This document shows positions 7,673 through 8,986 of a stretch of DNA of 8,986 bases, piece by piece. Numbering within the stretch: the first letter of the stretch is position 1; every line of letters begins with the position of its first letter. The notes beneath the pieces were generated by a model. That model did not search any database and had not been told where the DNA came from. It was given only the letters and a program-made list of their open reading frames with translations. The DNA comes from Oscillospiraceae bacterium (GTDB lineage: Bacteria; Bacillota; Clostridia; Oscillospirales; Ruminococcaceae), in assembly GCA_017440425.1 (NCBI GenBank), contig JAFSHJ010000142.1, forward strand, positions 1 to 8,986, written 5' to 3'. The position numbers and the translations under genes are program-made.

Positions 7673-7689
7673 AATCAAAATATTTGATT
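7673..7689. promoter_or_regulatory. Palindrome in the divergent spacer
   Basis: AATCAAA and TTTGATT form perfect 7-bp arms around a 3-nt centre. The site sits about 20 bp upstream of the -35 box of C and 34 bp before the ribosome site of the lysis cassette, a position where one regulator could touch both divergent units. The identity of the regulator is unknown. Confidence 0.4.
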
Positions 7690-7735
7690 GATTTTTCATT
7701 GAAAAACACCAAACAAAAACCCAAGGAGGTGCAAA

Positions 7736-7987
7736 ATGGTAGAAATTATCGTGGCCGTGGTGACAGGTGCGGCAACCGTGCTGACGGTTTTGCTCACCAA
7801 CAACCGCAGCAACAGAGACATGAACTCCAAGCTGGAAAAATCGCAGGCTGTCACCGACACCAAACTGGATGAACTCACCCGTGAGGTGCGTCTCCACAAC
7901 AGCTTTGCCCAGCGCATTCCCGTTGTGGAGGAACAGATCAAAGCGGTGAACCGCAGGATAAACGACCTTGAAAAAAGAATAAACTGA
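7736..7987 (+). CDS. XhlA-like small membrane-anchored coiled-coil protein
   Basis: This 83-residue protein has a hydrophobic N-terminal segment at about 3-20, followed by a polar, heptad-like region at about 28-83 rich in E, K, R and D (LDELTREVRL, VVEEQIKAVNRRINDLEKR). That layout, and its place just before a holin gene, match the small XhlA/hemolysin-type accessory proteins of Firmicutes phage and defective-phage lysis cassettes. Such proteins associate with the membrane and cooperate with the holin. The start is set by AAGGAGGT at 7723-7730, 5 nt before the ATG. The stop is 14 nt before the holin ATG, so the genes form one unit. The assignment is by layout and sequence flavour, not by alignment; a generic phage coiled-coil protein is the alternative. 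Confidence 0.65.
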   Translation: MVEIIVAVVTGAATVLTVLLTNNRSNRDMNSKLEKSQAVTDTKLDELTREVRLHNSFAQRIPVVEEQIKAVNRRINDLEKRIN

Positions 7988-8001
7988 ACGGAGGTAACCC
8001 T

Positions 8002-8304
8002 ATGAACGAATTCATCACCTGGAGCCTGCTCGGCACCTATGCCGGTGCTGTGGCTGTAACCGCAATGGTAACGCAGTTTCTCAAACCCGTTTCCTTTTTA
8101 AAAAAGCTGGATACCCAGCTGCTCTCATTCATCATCGCCCTGCTCATTCTCGAGACCTCTTCCCTCTTTTTGTACGGTTGGAACCCCGAAAATGCATTGC
8201 TCTGCATTCTTAACTCCGTGGCTGTGTCGCTTGCTTCCAACGGCACATATGATATACTGCACAAAACAGTAACTGTTGCCGAAAAGGAGAAAAACAATGG
8301 CTGA
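8002..8304 (+). CDS. Phage-type holin
   Basis: This 100-residue protein has two or three hydrophobic segments: about 7-27 (containing a small-residue run, GTYAGAVAVTAMVTQF), about 41-59, and a weaker one at about 65-80. It ends in a charged tail, EKEKNNG. Size, topology and position between an XhlA-like gene and a lysozyme fit a Firmicutes phage holin, which forms membrane holes that let the endolysin reach peptidoglycan. GGAGG at 7990-7994 gives 7 nt spacing to the ATG. The last 8 nt overlap the start of the lysozyme gene, and the ribosome site of the lysozyme lies inside this reading frame, so the two proteins are probably translationally coupled. Holins that release proteins rather than virions (TcdE type) look similar, so the role cannot be decided from sequence alone. 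Confidence 0.75.
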   Translation: MNEFITWSLLGTYAGAVAVTAMVTQFLKPVSFLKKLDTQLLSFIIALLILETSSLFLYGWNPENALLCILNSVAVSLASNGTYDILHKTVTVAEKEKNNG

Positions 8305-8986
8305 ACTAAACGGGATCGACGTATCCTCTGCCCAGGGTGTGATAGACTGGGCAAAGGTGAAAGCCTCCGGCGAGGTGGATTTTGTCATTATCCGCACAAG
8401 CTACGGCTGGAGCACCCTGCCCGATGCGCAGACCGATAAATTTTTTAGGGCAAACGTTGCCGGCTGCGAGGAACAGGGCATCCCCTACGGACTCTACCAC
8501 TATTCCTACTGCATCCGCCCCGAAAATGCCCGCCGCGAGGCACAGTATTTTTTGAACACCATCAAGGACACCCATCCCACCTTCCCGGTTTTTATGGATA
8601 TTGAGGACCCTTCGCAGCAAAAGCTGGACCGCAGCACCCTCACCCAAATTGCCTATGATTTTTGCGATGAGGTGGAAAAGGCAGGTTATTACGTGGGCAT
8701 CTATTCCTACAAAAACTTTTTGGAAAACAATCTGGATATGTCTGCCCTGAGCAGGTTTGACGTATGGGTGGCACAGCTCTCTGCCGTGAACACCTACAAC
8801 GGCAGCTACGGAATGTGGCAGCACAGCTGGAGCGGCAGCGTCAGCGGCATAAACGGCAGCGTGGACCTCAACACCGCCTACCGCAACTACCCCGCTATCA
8901 TAAAAAACAGCGGAAAAGACATCTCCGTCGCATCACGGGATATCGATATCTCGCTGCGCATAACCACCTCTCCCATCGAGCAGGAC
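8297..8986 (+). CDS. GH25 lysozyme / endolysin (3' end beyond window)
   Basis: The window holds the first 230 codons, translated by hand from the ATG at 8297. It opens with GIDVSSAQGVIDW (6-18), the standard beginning of GH25 N-acetylmuramidases. The catalytic acidic set is visible: D8, then D101 and E103 in FMDIED, plus D190 in GSVDLN. YGLYHYSY (64-71), VGIYSYKNF (133-141), DVWVAQ (155-160) and MWQHSW (173-178) are further family landmarks. The enzyme cleaves the beta-1,4 bond between N-acetylmuramic acid and N-acetylglucosamine. There is no signal peptide, so export would depend on the holin just upstream, with which it overlaps by 8 nt. AAGGAG at 8284-8289 with 7 nt spacing supports the start. 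The GH25 domain ends near residue 200; the sequence after that (from about 206) is a polar linker or the start of a second domain cut by the window edge. Confidence 0.92.
   Translation, partial: MAELNGIDVSSAQGVIDWAKVKASGEVDFVIIRTSYGWSTLPDAQTDKFFRANVAGCEEQGIPYGLYHYSYCIRPENARREAQYFLNTIKDTHPTFPVFMDIEDPSQQKLDRSTLTQIAYDFCDEVEKAGYYVGIYSYKNFLENNLDMSALSRFDVWVAQLSAVNTYNGSYGMWQHSWSGSVSGINGSVDLNTAYRNYPAIIKNSGKDISVASRDIDISLRITTSPIEQD

Larger units (their letters stand above)
7582..7688. promoter_or_regulatory. Cluster of TTGAT/ATCAA half-sites, candidate operator array
   Basis: Seven copies of TTGAT or its complement ATCAA start at 7584, 7596, 7622, 7642, 7649, 7674 and 7684. They build three inverted repeats: arms at 7581-7588/7596-7603, at 7642-7646/7649-7653 (over the -35 box of C), and at 7673-7679/7683-7689. 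By hand count the stretch is about 25% GC, for which roughly half a copy is expected by chance. The equivalent region before paralogue B has only the single TTGAT inside the shared promoter core, so the array belongs to this divergent spacer. It could control C, the lysis cassette or both. No regulator gene is in view. Confidence 0.4.

Noticed and set aside
7592..7897. 101-codon minus-strand open frame across the divergent spacer and the XhlA-like gene
   Set aside because: It would cross the promoter of C and overlap a gene with a strong ribosome site; composition is not protein-like at the AT-rich end.
8306..8824. 172-codon minus-strand open frame opposite the lysozyme
   Set aside because: The plus strand encodes an unmistakable GH25 domain here; the reverse frame has no recognisable motif and is a shadow.
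7736..8986. Calling the plus-strand cassette a prophage outright
   Set aside because: Only lysis-type genes are visible. No integrase, attachment site, capsid, tail or terminase gene is in the window, so a prophage cannot be asserted.

Overview
The window looks like a piece of a Clostridia-type chromosome, probably a gut-associated relative of Oscillospiraceae or Lachnospiraceae. This placement is an inference. It rests on strong AAGGAG/GGAGG ribosome sites, sigma-A promoters with a TATAAT -10 box, AT-rich spacers around genes of roughly balanced composition, and a phage-type lysis cassette of the kind seen in Firmicutes. No RNA gene, CRISPR array, transposase or integrase is visible.

Positions 1-7540 on the minus strand hold three tandem paralogues of a large signal-less glycoside hydrolase that resembles the GH106 (alpha-L-rhamnosidase-like) group. 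In transcription order they are gene C (7540-4493, 1015 aa), gene B (4228-1181, 1015 aa) and gene A (1165 to beyond the left edge, first 388 residues). B and C align over their full length without an apparent gap and differ at about 14 of the first 100 residues. A is more distant, differing from B at about a third of the first 100. C and B each have their own consensus-like promoter, and the two promoters share an identical 20-bp core. A follows B by only 15 nt with no room for a promoter, so B and A form an operon. A long composite hairpin lies just after C and upstream of the B promoter.

Positions 7541-7735 are an AT-rich divergent intergenic region. It carries the promoter of C and an unusual cluster of TTGAT/ATCAA half-sites.

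Positions 7736-8986 on the plus strand hold a compact lysis cassette: a small XhlA-like membrane-anchored coiled-coil protein, a small holin-like membrane protein, and a GH25 lysozyme cut by the right edge. The last two overlap by 8 nt. The cassette starts directly next to a metabolic gene pointing the other way, with no phage structural genes in view. It could be the edge of a prophage or a domesticated holin-lysozyme module.

Working model, inferred: the hydrolases act in the cytoplasm on imported rhamnoside-like or related glycans. A more speculative alternative is that the neighbouring holin-lysozyme module releases these leaderless enzymes, as in holin-dependent (type 10) secretion.
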